DNA of 64,000 nucleotides from Topomyia yanbarensis (GCF_030247195.1 NC_080671.1:200798897-200862896), one strand, 5' to 3'. Numbered from the stretch's first letter, positions 45,625-57,439 are shown. Translations and numbers: made by a program. The notes: a model not told the origin generated them from the sequence alone.

Positions 45625-45770
45625 ATTATCAAAATTATAGCTCCCGTTGATACTTGTTGTAATTTTCTGTTATTTTCACTAATAACGAAACCTATTTTAC
45701 AATACAAATTGTTACGTAAATTGCGTTTTGTTATAATCATGTTATGTCATTCTGATCGGGAAATGTCTAA
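45625..45770 (+). repeat. Direct repeat of 44695-44840
   Basis: 'acttgttgtaattttctgtt', 'taacgaaacct' and 'ttctgatcggg' match 44720-44840 in the same order. At protein level MLRKLRFVIIMLCHSDRE parallels the signal-like start in the first copy. The two copies are about 930 bp apart and enclose the secreted-protein relic. Confidence 0.65.
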
Positions 45771-45837
45771 ATGTGAAATAAATGTTATAGCTTCCGTGTT
45801 TACATACCCGTAAGTATAATTTATTCATTAGCTTGTT

Positions 45838-45960
45838 ATTTATTTATTTATTGACCAATCTATTTATTTATTTATTTATTTGCTTGTTGTTCATTTATTT
45901 ACGTTATTTATTTACTCCATTGTTTATAGTATGTGTCAGATAGTTTATTTACATTTTTGT
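45838..45960. repeat. Interrupted (TTTA)n microsatellite
   Basis: Runs of tttatttatttattta are broken by 'gaccaatc' and 'gcttgttgttc'. It is simple-sequence DNA. Confidence 0.85.
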
Positions 45961-46099
45961 TTATTTGTTTACTCGATGAAAATTAGATTTATATAGTGTA
46001 AAAGTTATGCATGCAACCAAACCGATCTAAAACACAAAAAAACTTTTTATCGGGGCTTCAACCAATACATGTTTGTACATATTGCTTTCACGCTATATG

Positions 46100-46527
46100 C
46101 TGCAATGTGTCATCGATCGGGAGTGGGGATGGTTTCCGGAGCAAAGAGGGGATAAAAGGATTTCCCGCGTGTAAAACGAGAGCAGTTAGTAAAACTGACT
46201 CCGAGGAGTGAACCCGCGGGAGCGTCGTCCCATCGCAATACCGGGAATGTGCGCTTCATCCGTCTGATTGTGTGTTCAGGTGGGATCTGGAAGATCCGAA
46301 GCACGATCCGCCAGATTCACTACACGATCGTTAATTTCTGACCGGATAAATCGAGTGGGGTAATAGTGTGTAGCTATCCTGGCCCAGTCCTGTGAAAAAT
46401 CTCTACTCTGTCTAAAAAACATCGTCAGCTGCTCTTGTTCCTGTTCGCCATCGCTGTCCCAAAAATCCATCGAAGCTGTATGTCGACCAACGTTTATCCC
46501 GGCCGCAAAGATACCGCAATCAGTCAA
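46100..46527 (-). pseudogene. GC-richer fragment with a short open frame, unidentified
   Basis: The minus frame 46276-46527 (83 codons) has an acidic/Gln-rich run (DSDGEQEQEQ) then FRQSRDFSQDWARIATHYYP and SEINDRVVNLADRA. Composition is clearly different from the AT-rich flanks, which suggests an inserted coding fragment, probably from a mobile element. No motif identifies it, and the frame is interrupted soon after DLPDPT. Confidence 0.35.
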
Positions 46528-47997
46528 TGTATTGTGCGAAAGAATTTTTGTTTTTTTTTAAATAAATGTAAGGTTTTGTTTAATTAAGCTGTTTCATATA
46601 ATGATGTTCTTGAGGTTAATTTATTTAGCTTGTTTTGTTTATTTTTGATAAATTCACTTTGCTCAGAGACCTATTTAGGGAAGATGGTACACTCAGTGAA
46701 ATTATTCAGGAGATCGCGGTAAAACGACACAAATGCTGATGTTTTGAGTACCGTGAATACTTTCCAAATAACGTAAAACAATAACTAAAATTACCTTCCA
46801 TAACAAGCTTTCTACTATTAAGGGGTTATGTTATAGGGTTCAAGCACCGCTATAGTCAATATTTAAAAGGAATTCTTTAATAATAATAATAATAAATGGC
46901 AAAGAATGTTCTTTCGAGTGCTAATAAAGAATTCGTGTTTTAATTTCTTTCTTTCCATTTTTGTCAATTTAAAAAAAACCTCATGATGAATCACACTGTA
47001 TAACGATGAAATACAGTTACACTTCGTAGGAGTTTAAGGATCTGCTAATAATTAGAGGAATTACTTGAGGGGTTTATATAGTTGGAACTCAAAAATCTGA
47101 AAAAAATCATTGAATATTCTGAAAGTACATGCTTTTGAAAATATCTGTGCGAAATTTAATCCAGATCGGAGCCCTAGATTTTAAATTATAACTGTTTGTA
47201 GCGCGCTGGTTCTTCCATGAATGAAATTACACACAAAACTTTAAACGCAATTATCTCGGAATGAAATTTTTTGAAAAGTTCCATTATGGTGAACGTGATA
47301 TCTCCAAAACTATTCATCCGTTTTCATTTTTTTTTTATTTTTGTTGGAATGACATTTTCGTGTACTTGAACGGTTCCTTTTTCACCAAAAATTTTTCGAT
47401 TCTTTATAATTATGAACACAAAAAAAACTTAATCTTTTGTCTAACATGTTTTTTGCAAGAATTTTTTTCTATCGGAAAGCCTTTTTCTTACTTTTTTTTA
47501 TTAACGTGACCTTAATTTTTTTTCATTCATCACGATATTGGAAAACCGATCCTATCAAGTACACCACGATATATTTTTCTTCAATAATCTTTTTAGTTTT
47601 TGGATTTCAGTTGAGCGGATCGGCTTGGAGAACGTTCACCGCAAACCTCTAAAAAAGTACGCTTTGTGGGATGGGCCATAACTCTAACAACGATATTCAA
47701 GATTCTTTAAAATCCAATTTGATTTTGCTATCTTGGATAGTGCTACCAACGAACTGCCTTTCGCTTTTTCAAATAAAATTTGTTTAAAACACTTAAAAAA
47801 AACACGCTTACTTTTTCGCCACAATTTTGTATATAACCCTTTAAAATGTGCAGCTTTTTTATCAAAATTTGCAAAAGCTAATTTTATCCATCAACCTTAC
47901 ATTCTGAGGAGTGCGTCAAAGTTGCATTTCGTGTAAATAAGCATTTCGTTTTAGTATATATAGTTATATAAAGTAAATGAATAATTTTACAATACAT
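46528..47997. other. AT-rich stretch; nothing recognised
   Basis: Contains a short (TAA)n run near 46880 and text rich in T-runs (47310-47600). Open frames there are Phe-rich and result from composition. Confidence 0.45.
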
Positions 47998-48598
47998 GGA
48001 GTTTTTTGAACAGCTGTCTCAGTCTTGTTACGAGCAAAACGAAAATTTGTTTATTGCCCGACGTTTCGGCCTTTGGTTTAGGCCTTTTTCAAGGGAAATA
48101 AGGTCTATCGTTTTTTGTTATACGCGCCAAAAAATAATGAAATTTAAATGACATGTAGATCAACACGAATGTAAACATACAACGATTGAATCAAAAATTT
48201 GATTGAAAATTACGTTAAAATCAATTGGAGCATCAAACAGCATACAATTTTATTCATTCATTTTACAGCAGTATTCGAGTAAAAATACATTGAAGTGCAT
48301 TGGTTTTCCGTTTAAAGAAACTGTAATTCTCAATCCACGTGTAAAATTATAATAAAATTCGTTGAAGAAAGCACGACAGGTCGTGTGTATTTGTGGTGGA
48401 ACGTAATTTTACATTTATATTCATGCTCCAAATATGTGCATGAAAATAAACTTAAAATTACAAAATATCTTTTTCTGTGTAGTGTCATAGACCTTATTTC
48501 CATCGAAAAAGGCCTAAACCAAAGTCCGAAACTTCGGACAATAAATGAATTTTTGTTTTGCTTGTAACAAGGCTGAGACAGCCGTCCAAAAAACTCCA
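47998..48598. mobile_element. Foldback element with about 115-bp arms, interrupted by a MITE
   Basis: The left arm (47998-48113: tggagttttttgaacagctg ... aaataaggtctat) and right arm (48485-48598: atagaccttatttccatcga ... ccaaaaaactcca) are inverted copies with about 85-90% identity. Both contain a 'gacgtttcggcctttggttt'-like core. The loop is filled almost exactly by the CTACACA-ended MITE at 48121-48482. Without it the arms would nearly meet. Confidence 0.8.
48121..48482. mobile_element. MITE with CTACACA ends, copy 2 (opposite orientation)
   Basis: It is the reverse-complement copy of 27632-28012. It starts tacgcgccaaaaaataatga (a decayed CTACACACC end) and ends aaatatctttttctgtgtag. Full-length alignment is interrupted by small indels, for example in 'gaagaaagcacgacaggtcg'. 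It lies between the arms of the foldback element. Confidence 0.8.
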
Positions 48599-48599
48599 A

Positions 48600-50914
48600 G
48601 AATTATAATTCCAGTCGTTTTACAATACAATTTTTAAAAATACATCAATTTTACCGCTTTACCGCGCGGTGTGGTGCAGTAAATGCAATGCGGTTGCTGT
48701 AAACGGTACGGTTTTATTATTTTTTGCGTTACGGACAATCCATACACCGCCCGCATCCGCACCGCGACGGACTCTAAGGACAAGTTTTAATTATAAGATT
48801 GTCGTTGAATTCAACAGAATTATCACTGATTTAGATCAAGCCCAAGTAACAATTGAAGTTTATAACATGCTACAAGTGCAATTAAAGTTTTGTGAGTGGT
48901 TATAAAACTTTTATAAAACCCCAATTGTTACTAGGAAGGATAATATGTGTAGCAGAATTAAGGGTAAATTGGATTGGTATTTGGGATACTTTTTACCTGG
49001 TAGAAAATCATTTAATTTTTTTCGTTGGCTCAACAATACACGTAACGTAAGACTACGTTAACAAGCATCTTGAGTATTGCGATTAAATGCTAATTGAAAC
49101 AGATAATCATATTGAAAATATAATTTAGACCCAACCATTAATTTCTTTCATATCACACATATTTCATTAACAAAATTGTAAACTGCCTGTTATAATGAGC
49201 TGCAGACAGTTTGATCAACCAAAACGAAGCAGAAATGCTTCGTTAAAATTTTATGTAAACAACGACCGTATTCTGTCGCTAAGCTAACTTTAGCACGAAA
49301 ACTCTCGTAACATAGTTAAATATAAATAGGAATCGCACTGATAACATCAACACAAATTAAAACTGCCCCAGACCATTCCATTGCATCGGAAAAACGTGAA
49401 AGGGATACAAATTAAGAAAGAAAAATAGTAAATCAAAAATACTAGGGAAAACAGGCAACGCTCGAAATGCTAGCAACGAGCCATTGCCGGAGACATCGCC
49501 GCCAGACTGTATGCGATGAATGAACAGGAAAACTACCGTCTGATGGGGGTAAGACGAGCACAGGTCTACATAGGTGCATAGCAAGAGAGATCGGAGCTGA
49601 CGTTAAATCTAATTTGGAACATGCATTTTCCTGGATCGGTTTGGAATTGCCGCTTGGCAGACACTGGAAATTGTCTATAATGAATTGTGGTTTCACAACC
49701 ATGCATGGGGCGAAATTGAAATGCCTTGGCGATGTGCCTGAACAAGGTATTTCAATTGTGTCATGTTTCAGTTGTATTGAATTGTTCAAGTTCACTTTAT
49801 TAATCGTCGATCGTTTCCATGTTACCCAATGAAGCAAATGCAGGCTTTCTCGAACCATTTCGTAATAAAATAGCAACGCATTGGATTAAAAAGAGCTTCA
49901 TGTTATTTTGCCTTCATAAAGCGACATTCATGTGGTGGGTCATGAGTGGTGATTGATATTCTGTAGATCAAGGAGTAAGCAGTCTTGGCCTACTGAAAAT
50001 ATAAAGAATGACACGAGCAGATGGGAATGATAGTTGTTATTACAATGGCAGAATACTGAGAGCAAGAATAGACGAAATTTTTTTGGGCTTTACAGTCGGT
50101 GGTAGAAGTAAAAGCGATGTATCGCTTCAACTCGTCGTTACGGTGGTTTTTCCACCTTTTTCAAGGAATCTAAAATAATTTCATTTTCTATTATTTTCGG
50201 TTTGTTTTTCCGATTAGTGTTCAGAAGAGTAACTTACAGATACTATTTTGTTTTGTTGTTATGTCTACCATCAAAACGTCATGGCAGAACTGTAATAGCT
50301 TCTGAAAAATGCCATTTCAAAAACATAATTTGGTTTGGTATTTATACCTCTCATTGCAAGTGGGTTATCCATCAGGCTCGGAAATAATTTGTCACTAGAG
50401 GTCTATCCCTCGTATATTTGCTCTTATATCAGAGGTGACATAGTCACATATGCAACCACAACTAATATATATTTAAAATAACAATTTAAGTGGGCGCAGA
50501 ATTGTTTTCAAGTGTTATGTCTGTTAGTCTGTGCTCCTAGTTACGGGAAGTGTGTCGATATTTTGCGGTCGACTGTATTTTTTGTTTTGGAATCGAATTT
50601 CTAATCGTCTAGTACGGTTTGAAAATTTATTGTCTATGGGTTTGTCTATTCTATTGCTACTAGTTTTGTCAAGTTGCTGTTTGTGTTTTAATTTTTCATA
50701 GTAATTATGACATTTAATCTGGTCATGGATGAAGTTTTTTTTGTATCTAAAATTTCTAAGGAACTTTGTCCCTGTGTGTCAGTTCGGTTGTTATACTATT
50801 TTCGGTGGACATAAAGTGGCCAACTTCAATATATGCTAATGACTATTTTCTGTGGGTCCTGCTGCGTTTTAAATCGAACCTGCGATCGAGTGCTATTCTG
50901 TGATCCATAAGTGT

Positions 50915-50916
<2 letters not shown>
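48600..50916. other. No supported gene
   Basis: 'accgcgcggtgtggtgcagt' near 48661 echoes GC-rich words at 4330-4450. The minus frame 49442-49876 (144 codons) has no start context, domain or bias that would support it. The rest is AT-rich. Confidence 0.4.

Positions 50917-50964
<48 letters not shown>
50917..50964. repeat. (CT)n microsatellite, about 24 units
   Basis: An uninterrupted CT run is followed by a T-run and further C/T-rich sequence to 50988. Arg/Glu or Ser/Leu runs in overlapping frames are artefacts of it. Confidence 0.97.
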
Positions 50965-50972
<8 letters not shown>

Positions 50973-51179
50973 TTCTTTCTCTTTCTCCCAGTATGATCAA
51001 TAACGTAGATGGCCACGCCCATGCTGAACAATTTTGGGATGGAAAGGAATGTTATGGCATATTCGTTTTTGACAGTGCACTACACCGGTGTAGTCGGTGC
51101 TACACTCATTCAAACTTGGGTGTAATCAGTCTATCTCTTTCTTTGCACTACACCAGTGTAGCACCAAGAAAAAACGAAA

Positions 51180-52195
51180 ACGCCATTAGTTAAACACTTG
51201 TGACTATTACGACCGAGAAATTCTCTGCATCATCCACAAGTGTCGCGGGATAGGGTTGGTGTTAGTAGTTCGGGTGATGAATCAGGATATATCTTGGTAG
51301 ATATTGTGACTTAGCTAAGTACTCACGCGTTTTGTCTATTCATTTTAGATCATAGTTTTCAAGTGTGCATCCTCCAGTACAAATATGAATGCTGTTCCAA
51401 TAGGCATTTTAATAATTATTGTTCCACGAGGCGTTACATAAAAGGATATAATATATCATCTATAGACAATATGCTCGTCGCAATATGTACGAAGTCGCTC
51501 GCGATCAATTTCCGAGATTTCGAAAGGAGCAATTTGAACTCTGAACAGCCTGCCATCGGGAGTATTGCTTCTTACTAACACTTCAATAATTATTTCCAAA
51601 GTTTGCAGTACAAAAAAAGCGTACAAAAAGTAAAGAAGATATCCCAATTGAATGTGAAGAAATTCACTGCGAAATGTCAATGACATGTTAGCATCTCCAC
51701 TCTCCCTATCAGACACGTTTTCATAATTGGGTTAAATGCCAAATTGCAAACGATATGTTTATTATGCCTAATAAATATAATCAACACATCGACAAGGGCA
51801 TCGGCGACCCAGAATAAGGATGGATGAGAGGAGAGCAATAATGATTTCGAAATAGGAACAGGAGTGCAATTTTACGAAGTTATAGCGTCCGATGGCCCTA
51901 CATTGTCTGACAGAGTGAAGTTCTGGGATGTTGAAATGTTTACCACTGTTTAGGAAAGCAAAAGTAGTACAAAGATAGTGTAAGACCTTCATGAGCCCTC
52001 AAGAAGTCACTTTTGGAGGTATTCGTCAATGTAGATTTGTTGGTAGATGGTTTCTGATTTAATAAAAAAAATGGCTTATTTTGACATCTACAGATCGCTT
52101 ACAGAATGGATAAAGGCTATGATGCAAAATCTTAACCGTCCAGGTTAAGTCTTCGGTGTGGAGCAATACCTTGACCTAGGAACCCCTAGCATGTT
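51180..52195. other. No gene recognised
   Basis: Short frames only (for example 51456-51716 minus, 86 codons). No motif or repeat boundary was found. Confidence 0.4.
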
Positions 52196-52199
52196 GTTA

Positions 52200-52915
52200 G
52201 TTGCCTCTTACGTCATGAGAGCAGGGTCCCAGTGGTTCTATTCTTGGCTGAAATAGTGCAAAAAGATTTAAGCCCGCCGGACACCACACGGTTTTGTGGA
52301 TCAGTGGTGCTGGTGCCTTGAGATAGTAGTGATTCTTGTTTTTAATTTGTTCGTTGTCATTCCTAAATAGCATCCGTTGCAATTGGAACGGGGTATGCTA
52401 AAAATGATGCTGTACTGATGTTCGTCGAGGATGGTGTCTTTGATTTTGAAAAATAAATTTCCCACTGAGCAGATGTTGTATGTTCGGGTATTCCTTTTTT
52501 AGGTGTTTATCGATCAACTGGTTAGCTGTGGCATGTATGTAATTGAACGAAATTTGTGCTGCGGGATATCGGATGACTGGTTTGTTGTGTTTATTCATGC
52601 GGTTTATGAGTGTAGATCCTTAGGTTAGTTGTTGATATTTAATTGTTTTTAAATTATAGCAGCTTTTTCTGATGTATGTAGGTTGGTTGATCGATAGTTT
52701 ATACGGCTGACAAAGTGTTTAGCCATATTTAACTTTTTATGCTGACCACGATCAGTTTTAAGTACCACTCCGTTTTTATTTGTTGATCTTCTTGTCGTAC
52801 CAGCATAATATTCAAGAACGGTAATCTATTGTTTATTTTCAATTCAGAGGTGAACTGATTGTGTTCATTATATGTGTAGTTTGACAGGAGAGATCGCTTG
52901 CACCAAATCGCCAAA
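52200..52915 (-). pseudogene. Penelope-like element relic (RT end plus GIY-YIG-like end)
   Basis: Minus-strand frames in order: FTSELKINNRLPFLNIMLVR with KTEWYLK (52760-52860), the conserved region near the C-terminal end of Penelope-type reverse transcriptase; then MAKHFVSRINY and TSEKAAI in shifted frames; then MNKHNKPVIRYP; and finally SNCNGCYLGMTTNKLKTRI near 52330, a match to the GIY-YIG endonuclease start (Y.G.T...L..R). Frameshifts and stops break it throughout. Penelope-like elements are retroelements distinct from LTR and non-LTR types. The assignment is by motif memory and needs a profile search. Confidence 0.65.
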
Positions 52916-53241
52916 TATTGTTTTGATAAATTGCCACGTTGTGTGGATGATCAAAAACTGGTAGTGTGTTGAGTAGGTGTTCTGTGATCCTACTGAAAGA
53001 ACTAACTACTAAGTAGTTTGATTGGAGTGTGTGCTGTACATATAAAAAATCTCTCCACGAAGTAATGCCGTAAGGTAGTGCCGGGATTGAATCAGGTTCC
53101 GTGCTTTGTAGTTGTAGTGCGTTGTAGAGTAGTTGTTTTATTGGGTCGAATGGCTGCCGAAGCTCGTTATCAGAACCAACATTGTATATTTTTTTTCTTG
53201 CTCAGGGTGTTTTTGAACATTTTTTCTAATCTCTAAAAATA

Positions 53242-53270
53242 GCATACATACATACATACATACATATAAG
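53242..53270. repeat. (CATA)n microsatellite
   Basis: About seven units of cata in 'catacatacatacatacata' and its continuation. Confidence 0.9.
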
Positions 53271-53374
53271 TCACAAACATTTTCCGATCTTGACAAACTG
53301 AGTCGAATGGTTTATGGTAGATCACTTACAACTATTTTTTTCAAAACATAGAATGTAGTAGGGAATGATTGCTC

Positions 53375-53727
53375 AGGTTGTTATCATTTTGGTCGTTTTA
53401 ACGGTTAAAAGATCAAAATCGAAAGCAGAAAAATTGCACTATGACATCAAACAGAAAACTATTTATGCTATCAGTGAAAGCAAATTGAAAACTCATTGAG
53501 ATGGTGAAATATTTCATTGATAACAAAATAAGTAATCAATTTGATGTTTGTCAAAGAAATAGAAACAAACATTTTTTTTCTAAAAATGTAAACACATCAA
53601 AATGATATCAAAATTTGATGTCATATTTGAAAAAGTTTAAACTGATATCAAAATAAGATTTCAATTTGATGCTTGATATCAAAATATGTTGTCTATTTGC
53701 TGTAATTTTGATGTTGGACTTTGCTCG
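53375..53727 (+). mobile_element. AT-rich element with TTTGCTCGGG end, truncated copy
   Basis: It aligns in direct orientation with 54755-55110 ('ggtcgttttaacggttaaaa', 'tatgacatcaaacagaaaac', 'gatgttggactttgctcggg'). It is dense in ATCAAATTTGAT-like words. The left CCCGAGC end present in the second copy is missing. A foldback element begins immediately after its right end. Confidence 0.75.
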
Positions 53728-53733
53728 GGTATT

Positions 53734-54655
53734 GGGGCATTGCAAATTTTTTTTTTTAATTCTCAAAGGCCCCCCCTCTCATATTGTGACAAATGTCAAA
53801 GTAAGCTCAGATGCCAAATTTCACATCATTTGGACAATCCTAGACCCCCGCCCACATCGCTTGAAATTTTTGAAATTGGTGCTATGGGAAAATGTGTGGG
53901 AAAAATATATGAAATGCTATAACTTTTGAAGTAACAATCAGAAAATTACAATTTATACCTCTTTTAAAGAAAAAACCTTAGTATTTGAATGGAGATATTC
54001 CTGTTTCTATAAAAAAATACGGGAAAGTTGGGTACCTGGTCATTTTGACCCCAAAATCCCCTATTTTTTGAATTTTTCTGCTCCGTTGTGCAAACCATAC
54101 ATATTTTGCAGTTTTTCTAATGTGAAAAAATCTCAGAAATCGAACCGAACCTTTTAGACCTTTTTCCGAATACGAGATGTTGGGGTTATAGGGCCTTTTA
54201 TCATTTATATTGAATTTTATCATTTTCTCGTGCATATATCTCTATTATTCTTCATTCAATTTTCATAAATTGTACCTTGTTCAATGTGGAAAATGCTTAG
54301 AAATACAACAAAAATAGATTCGTTTGCGTTAAATACAAAAACATCATCAGTACCCTACTTCCCCGTTTTCTTTTATAGAAACAGGAATATCTCCATTCAA
54401 ATACTAAGGTTGTTTTCTTTAAAAAGAGGTATAAATTGTAATTTTCTGATTGTTACTTCAAAAGTTATAGCATTGCATATATTTTTCCTCCACATTTTCC
54501 CATAGCACCAATTTCAAAAATTTCAAGTGAGGTGGGCGGGGTTCTAGAATTGTCCAAATAATGTGAAATTTGGCATCTGAGCTTACTTTGACATTTGTCA
54601 CAATATGAGAGGGGGCCTTTGAGAATCCAAAAAAAAAATTTTTTGCATTGCCCTA
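53734..54655. mobile_element. Foldback element with about 300-bp arms
   Basis: The left arm (ggggcattgcaaattttttt onward, to about 54031) and right arm (54346 to 54655, ending ttttgcattgcccta) are inverted copies; 'gtgacaaatgtcaaagtaag' and 'tgaatggagatattcctgtt' occur on both sides in inverse order. The loop is about 310 bp. GGGTATTG occurs on both outer sides (53727-53734 and 54658-54665) and may be an 8-bp target duplication, though the left copy would overlap the terminal G-run. Confidence 0.8.
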
Positions 54656-54690
54656 GTGGGTATTGTTGGAACAGTAGTGATGAATAGATG

Positions 54691-55110
54691 CCCGAGCAGA
54701 GTCTGACAACAAATTGAAAACTAAACTTGATGTTGTGATGTTCGGCAGATGATTACTCAGGTTGTTGTCGTTTTGGTCGTTTTAACGGTTAAAAGATCAA
54801 AATGGAGAGCAACAAAATTGTCCTATGACATCAAACAGAAAACTAATTCTGCTATTAGTGAGAGTAAAATGAAAGCTCATTGAGATGTTGAAAACATTTT
54901 TGATAACAAACTATGTATTCAATTTGATGTTTCACCAAAGAAATATAAACATAGAAAATTCTTCTAAGAAACAAGGATAGCAAAAGGGGATCAAAATTTG
55001 ATATCATATTTAAAAAATATAAAATCGATAGCAAAATAAGAATTCAATTTGATGCTATTATCAAAATATGATTTCTACTTGTTGTAATTTTGATGTTCGA
55101 CTTTGCTCGG
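54691..55110 (+). mobile_element. AT-rich element with CCCGAGC ends, complete copy
   Basis: The left end CCCGAGCAGAGTC and right end GACTTTGCTCGGG are inverted repeats. The interior matches 53375-53727 and has repeated ATCAAAATTTGATATCA-like words that are partly self-complementary. It is non-coding. No clear target duplication. Confidence 0.7.
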
Positions 55111-55129
55111 GTGCCGGGTGTCAATTCTT

Positions 55130-55560
55130 AAAGCGATTTCAGAGTCCAGGATGGCGACTTTTTGTTTAGTGAATATCTATTTGACTTAATGTTATATATG
55201 TAAGTAGCCCTTTTGGATATTAAAATGACATCTGACCTTGACCTCTGCAAACTACAGAGTCGTCAAGTCCGCTCCAAAACACGGTGTCGATTGTCTGAGC
55301 TATATAAAATTTTACTAAACCAGAAGTCGCCATTTTGTATGTCAAAATGGCGTCAGGCATTGATATCTATCATGCACTCACCAAGCTCGTTCCCAAAATA
55401 TCCATATTGATTGTATTTTATAGAATTCCGCTAAACAGGAAGTTTCGTTTACAAAATGACGCAAGATTTCGATATTCGTCAAGTTCGTTCTGAAAATACG
55501 CCATCTTGGTTTTCAAAATTGCATCAGATATCGATGTTTGACGTGTACTCGTTAAAACTG
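55130..55560 (+). repeat. Degenerate tandem array of 'cgccattttg-aaaatggcgtca' units
   Basis: Three to four units about 110-120 bp long follow each other. Each has cgccat.ttgg.tttcaaaat(g)gcgtcaga, then cgatat, then 'cgtcaagttcgttcyraaa', then 'aattccgctaaacaggaag'. Conservation is low (about 65-75% by eye). The same unit family is at 880-1012 and 3045-3340. Confidence 0.65.
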
Positions 55561-57014
55561 TTGAAATATCTTTATTTTCAAGATCTGTCTTCTTAATTTT
55601 TTAAAAAAAATGTTCTAAGCTCTTTGCATTCGAAAGGATTTAGAATACATCCCACAGTGGCCGCAATTTGAGCATTTGGTCAAGCACCATTCTGAGAATA
55701 ACTTCTCTTTTCAATATGTAGTGTTTTTTCGCGAACATAGCTGTCTTATTTAAAGTATATGATAGTTGAAATCCTAGAAATGCCACATACAGACCTAAGG
55801 AGACTCGAATCAAGACAAACAAATGTTTGCATTATTTGTGATGCACCCTGTACTCTATTTTTCTAATACAGTGATACACCATGCTTAGTTAACTGAAGGA
55901 ACGCAAATCAAAATAGGGCACGCATGTTCAAAGATCGTATTTTATGTACAGTCCGTTCAACCGACCACCGCGAAACGCCATTCGATACGTTGTTTCATCC
56001 ATTCAACCACCAATAGGTACCGCTCAAATACGTTTCTCCCGTAAATAGCATTCCCTTTCGGCTGAAGTTATTATTTTAATTGAAGCTGGTTTTGTTTTAT
56101 TAAGCAGACCGTTCAATCAGCTAATAAGCTTAATTTTCCGGATCTCAAGCTGTGAGTACCAATTTTCAATTACATTTATTCGTCCATGTGTGTGATCTGA
56201 TTTCATGGTTAGCTTGGTGCTGGCTAGAGATAGTATGTAACATGCTCTAAACAGCAACAGTATGTATTCGCGGATCGGACTAATTTCGGAGCGGTCGTTA
56301 TATGACGCCGCTTTTTGCACATGCAGAGGAATGGTAGCAACTACCCTGGAATGTTAGCACAATATGCATACATAAATGCACACCGATGGGGCTTTTGAAT
56401 CTCTAACATAGAAGGACGTCAAATGCCATCATAGATCCCTGGGGGGTTGGGGTTCGATTTAATTCTGTGCAGGGCATTAGATGGACACTAGTTATTTCTA
56501 CTGACTTATTTGTGATCCTAAAATTATATTCTACAATCAAAAAGGTTAAAACAGCAAATTTGATGAGACATTTGATATTTAGAGTACCAGATTCTCCTAT
56601 TACCAATATGGAACATTAAAACATCATTGTCCAGCACCGAAAGCGTATCGAATTGTATATGTTTCGAAATCGGTCAGCTTCGGAGGTTTGCAGTTGGACT
56701 GAATCAGAGAGATTCACATCATTAATTACGTGTGTGCCAGGAAAAATACTGTGATTACCTGATAATTACAAAGAGACTTACATTGTTTGGATGAACATTA
56801 AAATTATATCTCGACTACATTTCTACGCCTCTAATTTTCATGGTTGTGGTTCATGGTTCATGGAATCAAAATTTGCGTAGGTGTCACGAGTCAACCTAGT
56901 TGCAGTTTGGCTTTCGATAATGCAAGCAATTTGATACTACGTACGTAACTTGATTTCTATTGCTCAGGTCGCCATGAAAATGGGGTTGTTAAACATTATT
57001 GACCATATTTAAAA
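55561..57014. other. No gene recognised
   Basis: AT-rich text with frames under 70 codons; no repeat boundaries found. Confidence 0.4.
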
Positions 57015-57016
57015 TA

Positions 57017-57439
57017 CAGTAAAGACCCGTTTTTATCAACCCCTTGGTGAATTTTAAGCTGGTAAAACGGGGACATTGACAAAATCGGGACATATTTTTC
57101 TGTTTCTTTTTAATAAACCGAAGCTCTTAAAATATTTTTCTTTAGTCCCTAGATATAGCCTCACAACCTTTTCTGATTATTTAATTTAAATTTCCCTTAA
57201 GGGGATCTAATGGCGCAAAATTAAAAAAATCCATATTATGGATCTTTAAGATTAAAAAAATATGCTCAAGAAAGGATTTACTCGGAATCAACTTGGTTCG
57301 TCTGCTAGAGCCCATCAAACTACCAACTATCAATTTTCATATAGGGCTGACAATATCGGGTTTAAAAGCTGATAAAATTTGGGGTAGACAAAATCGGGGG
57401 CTGATAAAATCGGATGCTGATAAAATCGGGCCTTCACTG
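57017..57439. mobile_element. CAGTAAAGACCCG MITE (TA target duplication)
   Basis: The ends CAGTAAAGACCCGTTTTTAT and, reversed, CAGTGAAGGCCCGATTTTAT are inverted repeats, flanked by TA at 57015-57016 and 57440-57441. Near the right end 'ctgataaaatcgg' is repeated three to four times. CAGT ends and TA duplication again point to a pogo-like family, distinct in sequence from 160-584. A truncated copy is at 40646-40880. Confidence 0.88.

Noticed and set aside
49442..49876. 144-codon open frame on the minus strand
   Set aside because: No recognisable motif, and no start or splice context.
50843..51193. Arg/Glu-rich and Ser/Leu-rich frames
   Set aside because: Translations of the (CT)n microsatellite.
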